From an uncultured Clostridia bacterium (GTDB taxonomy: Bacteria; Bacillota; Clostridia; Oscillospirales; CAG-272), in NCBI GenBank assembly GCA_904501985.1, contig CAJGCT010000017.1, positions 1-34,064 of the forward strand: a stretch of 34,064 bases of DNA, given 5' to 3'. The notes under the pieces are model-generated. The model saw only the letters and a list, made by a program, of their open reading frames with translations, did not search any database and was not told the DNA's origin. Below are positions 1-7,407 of the stretch, in pieces. The position numbers and the translations under genes are program-made. How positions within the stretch are numbered: the stretch's first letter is position 1; every line of letters begins with the position of its first letter.

Positions 1-776
1 ACAATGTCAATAAATGTATCATTGTCTACTGTAATATATTTTAAGCCGCCGATTTTTTCATAAATTTTTGCAACATCTCTCCACTTCATATGTTCAGATG
101 TAGATACATTATATGTCTGTTCATAAGCTTCAGGATTTAAAACAACTCCTGCAATCATTTTGGCCACATCACCTGCCCAGCTCATTGTTGCTTCCTTATC
201 CATTGCTCCCTCAGGTAAAATAACGGTTTTTCCTGAAAGCATTCGATACACAACAACTTCCATTTCAAGAATAGTTAACTGAAATCTTCGTCTGGAATAA
301 GTAATTGCAGGTCGTAAAATTGTATAATTTCTATATCCGGAATTTCTTAGCACATCCTCCTGCATTGCTTTATAAATTGAATATTCACCTTGAGTTACAA
401 AATCATCGGGCCTTTCTACATCTAAAAGGCGTTTTGCATTTTCATTCAGCGGAGAATCATCTGCATATATCCTGTAAGTAGAAAAATAGATATAATGCTT
501 TGTATTTTCCAAAAACAGCTTGTAATACAAATCAAACTTTTCCGCCGGATTATATACCATAAAATCAATTATGGCATCATATCCGTTTTTGAGTGTTTCG
601 GTAAGAAACGTCAAATTCAGCGCATCAGCTTTTATATATGTGATATTTTCATTATCATTTTCAACATCATCCAACGATACTCCGTCTATATAATATCCTT
701 TAGCAAGCAATTCCGGAATAAGATACACCGCCATAGCCCCGGTAGCACCCAAAATCAAAATTTTTTTCTTAGCCAT
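1..776 (-). CDS. NAD-dependent epimerase/dehydratase (extended SDR), 3' end missing
   Basis: The gene runs off the left edge of the window; 258 codons are open without a stop. The N-terminus has a Rossmann-type glycine motif in a variant form (GATGAMA, residues 10-16), following the beta strand KKILIL. A YSIYK sequence at residues 132-136 fits the catalytic YxxxK of extended short-chain dehydrogenases, and the upstream FSTYRIY segment fits the usual strand carrying the catalytic Ser/Thr. Such enzymes oxidise, reduce or epimerise nucleotide sugars or small hydroxy-acids in the cytoplasm; the substrate cannot be read here. The ATG at 776 overlaps the stop of the upstream dehydroquinase-like gene by 8 bp, so the two are probably cotranscribed and translationally coupled. 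The region is AT-rich compared with the rest of the window. Confidence 0.85.
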   Translation of the reverse strand, partial: MAKKKILILGATGAMAVYLIPELLAKGYYIDGVSLDDVENDNENITYIKADALNLTFLTETLKNGYDAIIDFMVYNPAEKFDLYYKLFLENTKHYIYFSTYRIYADDSPLNENAKRLLDVERPDDFVTQGEYSIYKAMQEDVLRNSGYRNYTILRPAITYSRRRFQLTILEMEVVVYRMLSGKTVILPEGAMDKEATMSWAGDVAKMIAGVVLNPEAYEQTYNVSTSEHMKWRDVAKIYEKIGGLKYITVDNDTFIDI

Positions 777-1545
777 TTATATTCTCCTTAATCATCGCTA
801 CTTTTTCTATCATCATTTTTGCTTCATCAATTGTTGGCTGCGGTACATCCACAATCGAATTCTCCACACACAGATAAACGCACGAGCCAAGCAAAGGTCC
901 AAGCATTCTGTGATATCTGTTAAAGCTTCCGTTTGTCAGAAATAAAAACGGGATGTTTAGATTCTCTTTGAGTAAAAAAAGCGTTTTGAATGCATCATCT
1001 AATTCTTTTTTGCTGTCTACGGTTGTCACCACTTTTGCAATATCAACGCCCCTTTCCTGCTGAAGTTTTGCTATTTCAAGCACGTTTTGCGGAGAGCGAT
1101 ATTCAAAGATATGAGTGGACATAATTACCTCTGCCCCTCGACTGTGAATTTCTGATATAAAAGATTTTTGTCGCTCTACTGCTGCACTATCACGCGTAAT
1201 CTCGTCCGTTGAGCGGCAAAACATATCAGTTCTCACATCAATAAGCTGCGCTCCCATATCTATTGCTTCCAGAAGTTGCTGTGCCAATACATCATCAGAC
1301 AGTTCCGGCTGAGAATTACTAAAAATATAATTAGCAAAATATACAGGTTTTTTTCTCGCAACATCCATTATTTTTTTCAAATTATCTTTTGTCTTAAATT
1401 TTGCAGGACAGCTTTGATACAATAAGCAAAACCCTTCTGCTCCCTGCGATATGCAACGGTCTATTTCTTCTATTGTTTGATTAGGTTCGCGAATGTCTAC
1501 CATTGCTACAATTCTTGGTTTTTCTTTACATAAAAATTTACTCAT
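769..1545 (-). CDS. Type I 3-dehydroquinate dehydratase-like protein (divergent AroD family)
   Basis: The protein has 258 residues from the ATG at 1545. I chose this start because it has a good Shine-Dalgarno (GAGGGTG, about 6 nt upstream); the open frame continues to 1590, but that extension lies in the promoter. The fold matches type I dehydroquinases: a His in STHIFEY (H145) and a Lys in DIAKVV (K171) sit where the catalytic His and Schiff-base Lys belong. Near the C-terminus NRYHR (R210/R213), LGS (S221) and PQPT (Q236) match known substrate contacts. The N-terminal half is unusual: the family's E-x-R element is replaced by FCLLYQ, and the usual Arg after the second strand is not evident. 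It could be a true AroD or a lyase/aldolase for a related cyclic or linear acid. It is cotranscribed with the epimerase and divergent from an AraC regulator, which suggests an inducible catabolic or modification pathway. Confidence 0.75.
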   Translation of the reverse strand: MSKFLCKEKPRIVAMVDIREPNQTIEEIDRCISQGAEGFCLLYQSCPAKFKTKDNLKKIMDVARKKPVYFANYIFSNSQPELSDDVLAQQLLEAIDMGAQLIDVRTDMFCRSTDEITRDSAAVERQKSFISEIHSRGAEVIMSTHIFEYRSPQNVLEIAKLQQERGVDIAKVVTTVDSKKELDDAFKTLFLLKENLNIPFLFLTNGSFNRYHRMLGPLLGSCVYLCVENSIVDVPQPTIDEAKMMIEKVAMIKENING

Positions 1546-1561
1546 TTTTATCACCCTCTTA

Positions 1562-1590
1562 ATTATAACACTTCCCCATAAACTGTGCAA
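1562..1590 (-). promoter_or_regulatory. Sigma-A type promoter for the dehydroquinase-like/epimerase operon
   Basis: On the minus strand TTGCAC (1590-1585), a 17-nt spacer and TATAAT (1567-1562) form a near-consensus promoter. The expected transcription start near 1555 lies just upstream of the Shine-Dalgarno, so the leader is very short. This supports the ATG at 1545 as the true start. Confidence 0.75.
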
Positions 1591-1641
1591 TGCAAAAAAT
1601 ATATATTTTTTATATTTTTCGATACTTTTTTAAGGTTTTTG

Positions 1642-1669
1642 TTGCATTTTTTTATACTTCTGATATAAT
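1642..1669 (+). promoter_or_regulatory. Sigma-A type promoter for the AraC-family gene
   Basis: TTGCAT (1642-1647), a 16-nt spacer and TATAAT (1664-1669) lie upstream of the regulator. It stands back to back with the divergent operon promoter; the core elements are about 50 bp apart, so one bound regulator could control both. Confidence 0.7.
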
Positions 1670-1704
1670 TAAAGTAGAAGGTAAAATACTGTGCAGGTGA
1701 TAAA

Positions 1705-2472
1705 ATGGATTTTTTAAACAAAATAACAATTTCTGAAATCTCTCATGTATCAATTGTTAATTTCAAAGCCGGTGAAAAATCCGGTATGGTCTCACGTCCG
1801 TGGCATGGCATAGCTTTTTCATTAGGCGGCGAACTTGTTTATATACATAATAACGTGACAATTCCATTGAAAAACAATCATATCGTATATCTGCCTAAAG
1901 AAAGCACATATGATATACGGTGTATTCACGGTGGAAACTTTGCTGTTATAAATTTTCAGGTAGCGCAGGATATAGCTACTCAACATTTTAAAACTACTGA
2001 ATCAACAACCATAGAAATTATCCGTAGAGTTTTTTTCACTATGAATAATGTATTCCTACGTGGATTTGTTCAACACAGAGCAGAGATACTTTCTTATACT
2101 TATAAAATTTTTTCTCTTATAGCAGATTATGAGTTACAAAGCATTTCGCACATTTTAAGCCATGCAATCGAATATATAGATCAAAATTTACAAAACCCTC
2201 AGCTTTCAAACAGCTCTATAGCAAATCTATTGAATATTAGCGAGGTCTACTTAAGAAAACTTTTTGCAAACACGTTCTCTGTTTCCGTCAAAAAATATAT
2301 TATTGATAAACGAATAGAAAAAGCGAAAGCCCTTATGATGGAAAGTACCTTAACAATTACTGATATATCGGAACGTTGCGGATATTCAAATGTATATTAC
2401 TTTTCACGCAGTTTTAAAGAAAAAACAGGGTTAACACCTACAGAATATTCGAAACAGAACAGGATTTTTTAA
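1705..2472 (+). CDS. AraC-family transcriptional regulator
   Basis: This 255-residue DNA-binding regulator has a cupin-like N-terminal sensing part (about residues 1-110, with PWHGIAFSLGGELVYIH and a following beta-rich stretch) and a C-terminal double helix-turn-helix (about 155-255). The second HTH and its tail are typical: ITDISERCGYSNVYYFSRSF, then KEKTGLTPTEYSK. The start ATG has an AGGTG Shine-Dalgarno 6 nt upstream and a promoter at 1642-1669. The family usually activates an adjacent catabolic operon when a small ligand binds the cupin. The divergent placement next to the dehydroquinase-like and epimerase genes makes that operon the likely target; the ligand is unknown. Confidence 0.9.
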   Translation: MDFLNKITISEISHVSIVNFKAGEKSGMVSRPWHGIAFSLGGELVYIHNNVTIPLKNNHIVYLPKESTYDIRCIHGGNFAVINFQVAQDIATQHFKTTESTTIEIIRRVFFTMNNVFLRGFVQHRAEILSYTYKIFSLIADYELQSISHILSHAIEYIDQNLQNPQLSNSSIANLLNISEVYLRKLFANTFSVSVKKYIIDKRIEKAKALMMESTLTITDISERCGYSNVYYFSRSFKEKTGLTPTEYSKQNRIF

Positions 2473-2613
2473 ATTTGAAATGTGCTGTGTATTATTTGTC
2501 CGATACTGTAACAAGCAGGGAAAATGTATATCATCTTCCAACACATTTAGGATATCCTAAGACCTTATAAACAGAACAGATAAATCCACGATCACTGCAA
2601 TACGGTTCGTCGG

Positions 2614-2686
2614 GGACAGTAAACGCCGAACCTTACGATAAAAGGCTGAACGAAACTAATCGTTCAGCCTTTTAAAATTACTGTCC
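2614..2686. repeat. Outer inverted repeat enclosing the terminator hairpin
   Basis: A perfect 9-bp inverted repeat, GGACAGTAA at 2614-2622 and TTACTGTCC at 2678-2686, encloses the terminator hairpin at 2641-2672. A second short inverted repeat, GGTTCG (2604-2609) with CGAACC (2627-2632), overlaps its left arm, so the two pairings exclude each other. The rest of the 250-bp gap 2473-2722 shows no gene. Confidence 0.5.
2641..2672. terminator. Bidirectional intrinsic terminator
   Basis: AAAGGCTGAACG (2641-2652) pairs perfectly with CGTTCAGCCTTT (2661-2672) around an 8-nt loop. A-rich and T-rich flanks on both sides let it end the AraC gene on the plus strand and the DUF4430 lipoprotein gene on the minus strand. 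Confidence 0.85.
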
Positions 2687-2722
2687 TTTAGAGTATATCA
2701 CATAAGCCGTGTTTTTTACTTA

Positions 2723-3148
2723 TCAGTTGGTTTCGGGTACAAACGAAGTGTAGATGTACTCGATAACATCGCCGTCTGCAACAACATTGTCATATGCCTT
2801 GCCGGATTCGGGCTCAGCACCGTTTACGGTGTAGTACCAATAGTAGGTGGTGTTGGTCTCAGCATCGGTGTAATCCTTGTACTCGTCAATGTCAACTACA
2901 GATTCGCCTGCGGCATCAAGAGCAAAGTCAAACTCAGCGATGGTGCAGCCCTCGATAAATGCGTCAAGCACTGTGGGGTTGTTGCTCTGAAGCTCAACGG
3001 GCATATCAAGAATGGTGGAGTTAGGATCATTCACGTCAGGAGTGATCTTAACAGTAACGGTGATAGGCTGTGCAGCCGCGCTGCAGGAAGCAAGAGCAAA
3101 AAGCATAACGCCTGCAAGTACAAGTGCGAGAATGCGTGAAAATTTCAT
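2723..3148 (-). CDS. Secreted lipoprotein with a DUF4430 domain
   Basis: The protein has 141 residues. The N-terminus is a lipoprotein signal peptide: basic MKFSR, a hydrophobic stretch, and a lipobox ALASC with the lipidated Cys at about residue 22. The C-terminal half (about 60-137) resembles DUF4430, related to the C-terminal domain of transcobalamin-like proteins, with the typical WYYTVNG segment and the closing GDVIEYIY strand. It is therefore anchored to the outer face of the membrane; the ligand is unknown and cobalamin or another small molecule would be speculation. The ATG has a strong AGGAGG Shine-Dalgarno and its own near-perfect promoter at 3232-3260. It is monocistronic and ends at the terminator at 2641-2672. 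Confidence 0.8.
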   Translation of the reverse strand: MKFSRILALVLAGVMLFALASCSAAAQPITVTVKITPDVNDPNSTILDMPVELQSNNPTVLDAFIEGCTIAEFDFALDAAGESVVDIDEYKDYTDAETNTTYYWYYTVNGAEPESGKAYDNVVADGDVIEYIYTSFVPETN

Positions 3149-3231
3149 TTTGGTATTCCTCCTAAATTTTGATAACAGCGTGAGATCACACTGCGAATTT
3201 TGGCAGTTTTACACATCTGCCTTATGTGTAT

Positions 3232-3260
3232 ATTATACTACTGTTTGCTTATTTTGTCAA
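3232..3260 (-). promoter_or_regulatory. Strong sigma-A promoter of the DUF4430 lipoprotein gene
   Basis: On the minus strand TTGACA (3260-3255), exactly 17 nt, then TATAAT (3237-3232): both hexamers match consensus. The leader is about 75 nt, with AGGAGG before the ATG at 3148. Confidence 0.9.
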
Positions 3261-3289
3261 TAGAAATAACACATTTTTTACATACTGCT

Positions 3290-3820
3290 CTAACTTAGAA
3301 TAATTATTGCAAGATTCAGATATGCGGCATAAAAAAGCCAAATAAGATACAGCACCATTACCGCGGCGGCACTCTTATATATCCTCCCGAAAAAGCAAAT
3401 TATGAAAAACGTAAGAATTATCATCATGATAATAGCTACAAACGCCGCAAAGAATGCTCCCGCTCCGAAAAACAGCGGCGACCATATAAAATTGAACACC
3501 ATCATGATAACAAAGAATAAAAGTCCCTTAAGTTTATCGGATTCCAAGGAGCGGTCACATACACACGCCACAGCACCTGCCGCCCCGCCTATAAGTATGT
3601 ATAAAACCGTCCAGACTATCGGAAAAAGGAACGCCGGCGGCGCACATTTGGGTTTTATAAGCTCTCGGTAGCTGTCTGTTGACCCACCTGCAAGGGCACT
3701 TAAAAAGCCGCAGAGTAAAATTATTACCGCACCGGCAATAATACAGCGAAAATCCATGCGGCACAGCTCTGATCTGACAACGCAGGACAATTTGTGCTTT
3801 GTCCTTTTAAAAAATGCCAT
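3290..3820 (-). CDS. TspO/MBR family membrane protein
   Basis: A protein of about 176 residues with five predicted membrane helices, in line with the TspO/MBR (translocator protein) family. Diagnostic elements are KPKCAPPAFLFPIVWTVLY in the first loop and second helix, NFIWSPLFF, and LIWLFYAAYLNLAI at the C-terminus. The family binds porphyrins and related tetrapyrroles, and is linked to stress responses and porphyrin breakdown. A roughly 25-residue basic cytoplasmic extension precedes the first helix. I chose the ATG at 3820, which has a GAGGTGA Shine-Dalgarno; an in-frame TTG at 3838 lies inside the hairpin described separately. It is the last gene of the long minus-strand run, 56 bp after the PBP gene. 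No clear terminator follows it. Confidence 0.88.
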   Translation of the reverse strand: MAFFKRTKHKLSCVVRSELCRMDFRCIIAGAVIILLCGFLSALAGGSTDSYRELIKPKCAPPAFLFPIVWTVLYILIGGAAGAVACVCDRSLESDKLKGLLFFVIMMVFNFIWSPLFFGAGAFFAAFVAIIMMIILTFFIICFFGRIYKSAAAVMVLYLIWLFYAAYLNLAIIILS

Positions 3821-3822
3821 AA

Positions 3823-3854
3823 AAATCACCTCACACAAATGTATGAGGTGATTT
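3823..3854 (-). promoter_or_regulatory. Hairpin covering the tspO ribosome binding site (possible attenuator/terminator)
   Basis: On the minus strand AAATCACCTCA (3854-3844) pairs perfectly over 11 bp with TGAGGTGATTT (3833-3823), loop 10 nt. The right arm contains the whole Shine-Dalgarno GAGGTGA of tspO, and the ATG begins 3 nt after the stem. A short run of Ts at the 3' side also makes it resemble a terminator for the PBP gene. Confidence 0.65.
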
Positions 3855-3876
3855 CTTGTTTAATTCGTCTACAGGA

Positions 3877-6588
3877 TCATTCCTCGAAATTTTCATCGGA
3901 TTCCGGGTCATCGGGAGAGGCATCTTCCTCTGTATCCTCGGTTTCCTCCTCTGAAATATCATCCGAAGTATCTTCGCTGTCATCTTCGCTCTCCGTAAAA
4001 TCGGAGTCATCCCCCGTATCGTCACCTGTATCCGTATCCTCCGGAACAGGCTCGGGATCAGGCAGAGAATAGTGCTCGTAGCAAGCACTGTTGTAATAGC
4101 GCTTTTGTGTGTCGGTAAATCCGGGGTATTCACCCTCGCCGTAAAGTCCTATATAAAACGGAACACTCAGGTTGTCAGACAACGCGGTTTCCTCGTGAAT
4201 CTCGCGGTAAGTGTACTGAGTATCAGTAACCTTCACGTTCATGGGGAATACTCTGTCAACTTTAATAAGACCTACGTTCTTAACATTCTCAGGCGGACAT
4301 TTTTCACAGGCTACGGCGCCCGTTACAGTGTCATAGGGTACCATAACATGACGGTCACAGTATTCCGTGGGAACAGTCGCCGCCGTAAAATAACCGGATT
4401 CTGCGCGGTTTCCTCTGGGATCGGCGTAGCACGCCGCGCTCATAAGCTTACCGGAATCCTTACAGTAGTTTGCGGTAACGATACCGTCCGCAAGCTCGAA
4501 GGTTTTAAGGGGAGTTCCGCTGTTTATATACTTGTGGTGAAGCTGTATCATGATTTTATCCCAAGCAACAGTACAGGGACTCCATGCAAGCGTGCCGAGC
4601 GACTGAGGAATATCGTATCCAAACCATATGCCGCATACATAGTACGGCGTATAGCCGATAAACCAACGGTCAACGTCATTTGAAGTAGTACCGGTCTTTC
4701 CGGCGCAGTTTACGGTATTGTCAAGTGTGACTGCGGTAGCCGTACCGCGGCTGACTACATTCTGGAGCATCTTTGTCATAATAGACGCTGTCTGCTCGCT
4801 TATTACGACATAGCTTTCGGGCTCATTTTCAAGGAGCACCTCGCCCTCGGCATCAAGAACTCTCAGCCATGTACGGGGTTTGTTGTACACACCTCCGTTG
4901 GCAAATATCTGATACGCCGCCGTAATTTCAAGGTTGGTAACACCATAGTTCATGCCGCCAAGCGCCAAAGCCGAAACGTCCTTGTCGGTTATAGACATTC
5001 CGCCGGAAAGGGTGGCGTATTCAATATAGCTCTTCATCTGAAGCTTGTTTTTTACAAAGTCGAAGGACACATCTGTGGTAAGATCCTGAAGTATGCGTAC
5101 CGCAACCGTATTGACCGAGCGTGTTACCGCATCGTTTACGGTTGTAAGACCGCCGTACACCTCCGGCAGGTTCTTCGGCCATGCAGAGGGATTCAGCTTG
5201 TCAACGTCGTCATCTGCATAGTTGAACATGACAGGAACATCGTCATATACGCTTCCGTAACCAAGAAGTCCGTATTCAAGTGCAGGTGCATAGATTGAAA
5301 GGGGTTTAATTGATGAACCGGGGGAACGTGTAGTCTGTGTTGCCTTATTAAGAAGGAGATTAGCATCCTTTTGACCGCGTCCGCCTACAAGTCCCAACAC
5401 GTCGCCCGTGGCAGGGTCGATAACTACGCCTGAGGATTCCGGCTGTACCGCATTATTTGTTTTGGGGAAGCTTGATTCGTTTGCATATATAGCTTCAAGT
5501 GTTGCTTGAACCTCAGGGTCCTGAAGCGTGATTATCTGTAAACCGCCGGTGTATATAAGGTTGTACGCCATTTCAAGGCTATATCCCTTTTCCTCGCAAA
5601 GCGCATTTGCAACCTCAACCATTACCTGGTCCGTATACCATGAGTTAGAGATGATCGAGGCATCCTTAGCTCTTCCCTGATAGTCAAGAATCAATTCAGC
5701 CGCAGTTCCCTGATTATACTCGGTCTCGGTTATATATCCAAGCTCGTACATACGCTTAAGAATGAGATTTCGACGTCCGATGTGCTCATCCGGATTCTGA
5801 ACAGGGTCAAATCTTGTGGGGGAGTTTGTGATTGATGCAATAGACGCACATTCAACAAGAGTCAGTTCACTGACATCCTTGTTGAAGTAAGTATACGCCG
5901 CCGCCTGCACTCCGTAGCAATTCTGTGACAGGTAGATGTTGTTAAGATAAAGCTCAAGTATTTCAGTTTTATCAAGCTTCTTCTCAAGATTTATAGCGCG
6001 AAGTATCTCCTGAATCTTACGCTGAGGGGTATAGTCCTTATCCTCGGTAAGATTTTTAATAGTTTGCTGGGTTATGGTAGAACCGCCGCCCTGATCCTTT
6101 TCAAAGGGGATAAAGTAGTTGAGCACCGCACCGGCAGTTCTTATCCAGTCAATACCGTTATGACTCCAGAAACGGTGGTCCTCTATGGCAACAAAGGCGT
6201 TGACAAGATTTTCAGGTATCTGCGTGTAGGATACCCACACACTGTTTTCCGAGCCGTAAAGCTGTTCATCCTTTATTTCCACCATTGTACCGATGCGGTT
6301 TTCACGGTCGGTATAATCCATATAGAATATCTTGGTGGTCTGGCTGGAATTCATCCTAAAAATTGCCGGATCTATCTCAGGGTCTATATGATTTTTCACA
6401 TACACCGCAAATACGGTAGCCACAATAATGCCCGTAATAAAGCAGACAAGCAGCAGAGTCAGAAGAATATTAAAAATGTAGGAAAATATTTTTCCGACTA
6501 CCTTTCCGGCAAACTTGCCGGAGCCTGCCACCTCACGTGACCAATTAACCTTTTTCTGCGGATTTTGATTTCGCTTATTACTGTTCAA
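3877..6588 (-). CDS. Bifunctional class A penicillin-binding protein (glycosyltransferase/transpeptidase)
   Basis: This is a PBP1A-type enzyme that polymerises lipid II glycan chains and crosslinks the peptides outside the membrane. From the chosen start it has 903 residues: a basic cytoplasmic N-terminus, one membrane helix (about 33-65), and a GT51 domain with EDHRFWSHNGID (catalytic Glu about 136), GGGSTITQQT and KTEILELYLN. The transpeptidase domain follows with SSIK (Ser about 425), SVN (491-493) and KTGT (631-634). The last 60 or so residues are a low-complexity Asp/Glu/Ser/Thr tail lacking Lys and Arg. The start is a TTG at 6588 with a GGAAAGGA Shine-Dalgarno; the frame is open up to an ATG at 6675 without one, so the N-terminus is uncertain. 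It follows the four-helix protein gene after a 130-bp gap containing a palindrome. Confidence 0.92.
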   Translation of the reverse strand: MNSNKRNQNPQKKVNWSREVAGSGKFAGKVVGKIFSYIFNILLTLLLVCFITGIIVATVFAVYVKNHIDPEIDPAIFRMNSSQTTKIFYMDYTDRENRIGTMVEIKDEQLYGSENSVWVSYTQIPENLVNAFVAIEDHRFWSHNGIDWIRTAGAVLNYFIPFEKDQGGGSTITQQTIKNLTEDKDYTPQRKIQEILRAINLEKKLDKTEILELYLNNIYLSQNCYGVQAAAYTYFNKDVSELTLVECASIASITNSPTRFDPVQNPDEHIGRRNLILKRMYELGYITETEYNQGTAAELILDYQGRAKDASIISNSWYTDQVMVEVANALCEEKGYSLEMAYNLIYTGGLQIITLQDPEVQATLEAIYANESSFPKTNNAVQPESSGVVIDPATGDVLGLVGGRGQKDANLLLNKATQTTRSPGSSIKPLSIYAPALEYGLLGYGSVYDDVPVMFNYADDDVDKLNPSAWPKNLPEVYGGLTTVNDAVTRSVNTVAVRILQDLTTDVSFDFVKNKLQMKSYIEYATLSGGMSITDKDVSALALGGMNYGVTNLEITAAYQIFANGGVYNKPRTWLRVLDAEGEVLLENEPESYVVISEQTASIMTKMLQNVVSRGTATAVTLDNTVNCAGKTGTTSNDVDRWFIGYTPYYVCGIWFGYDIPQSLGTLAWSPCTVAWDKIMIQLHHKYINSGTPLKTFELADGIVTANYCKDSGKLMSAACYADPRGNRAESGYFTAATVPTEYCDRHVMVPYDTVTGAVACEKCPPENVKNVGLIKVDRVFPMNVKVTDTQYTYREIHEETALSDNLSVPFYIGLYGEGEYPGFTDTQKRYYNSACYEHYSLPDPEPVPEDTDTGDDTGDDSDFTESEDDSEDTSDDISEEETEDTEEDASPDDPESDENFEE

Positions 6589-6655
6589 TTTCCCATTCCT
6601 TTCCGAGATACAGCGGTATATTCTGTTAGACGTACAGAACCGCGAATTTGTTCTC

Positions 6656-6674
6656 TGCATTTTGTCAAAATGCA
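6656..6674. promoter_or_regulatory. Perfect 19-bp palindrome upstream of the PBP gene
   Basis: TGCATTTTG and CAAAATGCA are separated by a single T. It lies about 70 bp before the proposed TTG start of the PBP gene and 45 bp after the previous gene's stop. Such dyad symmetry is typical of a dimeric repressor site; it could also be a weak RNA hairpin. No regulator can be named. Confidence 0.4.
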
Positions 6675-6718
6675 TTTATTTTTAAAGTGGGGACATATCA
6701 AAGCTTTACTAAAACAGA

Positions 6719-7393
6719 TTATACACTTGTAATATCGGTACTGCCCTTTTCGGGGATGTTAGCATCAAGAAAATATCTCTCACAGGCGGCAGAATATACG
6801 CACGCAAAGATTATGATAACAAGTCCTGCAAAAATACCGCCAAGTTCGGGTCGAAGAGAAAGATGCACCGCTTCAGGCACCGGGGTATATGTCTTTACAA
6901 GCAGGTAGTTGTAAAAATCCCTGACTACACTGACAAAGCTGTACCCTACCGCAACGGTAATGCCCACATACATCATATATCTGCCGTTTTTCATGTTGTA
7001 AAGACCGTCTGATGCCAAATTCTTTGAAATCTTTGATAAAAACAGGCATATAGGTGCAAATATGCAAAGCGAAGCGGCAAAAAGCATGAGTTCGGCATAA
7101 ACCACGGTTTTAATATCTCCAAGAGTAACGTCCTCTTTCGGTGTATCAATGCGTATGCCGTTTCCGATCGCTATTGAATATCCGCTGTCCGTCTCGCTCA
7201 TGTAGGGAGGGAGCAGCATTTCGTCTACAGGCACATTTACAAAAAGCATTATAAGAGCAACTATGCCCACAAGCACCGCGGCAACAATAGCCGCATAATA
7301 AAGTGCTTTAAGTATCGGCGAAGCTATTTTGGATATGCCGGAAATTTTTCCATAGGTAAGCTTCGGCTTCTTTTCCCTGTTTCTTTTGAACAT
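6719..7393 (-). CDS. Four-helix membrane protein, possibly DUF2975-like
   Basis: The protein has 224 residues with four strongly hydrophobic segments at about 30-53, 98-121, 138-160 and 186-205. The N-terminus is basic (MFKRNREKKPK) and cytoplasmic. A soluble stretch of about 40 residues lies between helices 1 and 2. The spacing, and the LSKISKNLASDGLYN segment before helix 3, recall DUF2975 membrane proteins, but this is only a resemblance and no function follows. The ATG has an AGGGGGAT Shine-Dalgarno 7 nt upstream. It starts 14 bp after the dnaE stop and precedes the PBP gene, so it is cotranscribed with replication and wall genes. Confidence 0.65.
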   Translation of the reverse strand: MFKRNREKKPKLTYGKISGISKIASPILKALYYAAIVAAVLVGIVALIMLFVNVPVDEMLLPPYMSETDSGYSIAIGNGIRIDTPKEDVTLGDIKTVVYAELMLFAASLCIFAPICLFLSKISKNLASDGLYNMKNGRYMMYVGITVAVGYSFVSVVRDFYNYLLVKTYTPVPEAVHLSLRPELGGIFAGLVIIIFACVYSAACERYFLDANIPEKGSTDITSV

Positions 7394-7407
7394 TTCAGAA
7401 ATCCCCC

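Noticed and set aside
769..1590. Start of the dehydroquinase-like gene at 1590
   Set aside because: The extra 15 codons overlap the -10 and -35 boxes of the operon promoter and would not be transcribed.
6589..6675. Longer PBP N-terminus starting at the ATG at 6675
   Set aside because: No Shine-Dalgarno precedes it, the frame crosses the 19-bp palindrome, and the added residues do not look like a PBP cytoplasmic tail; still possible.
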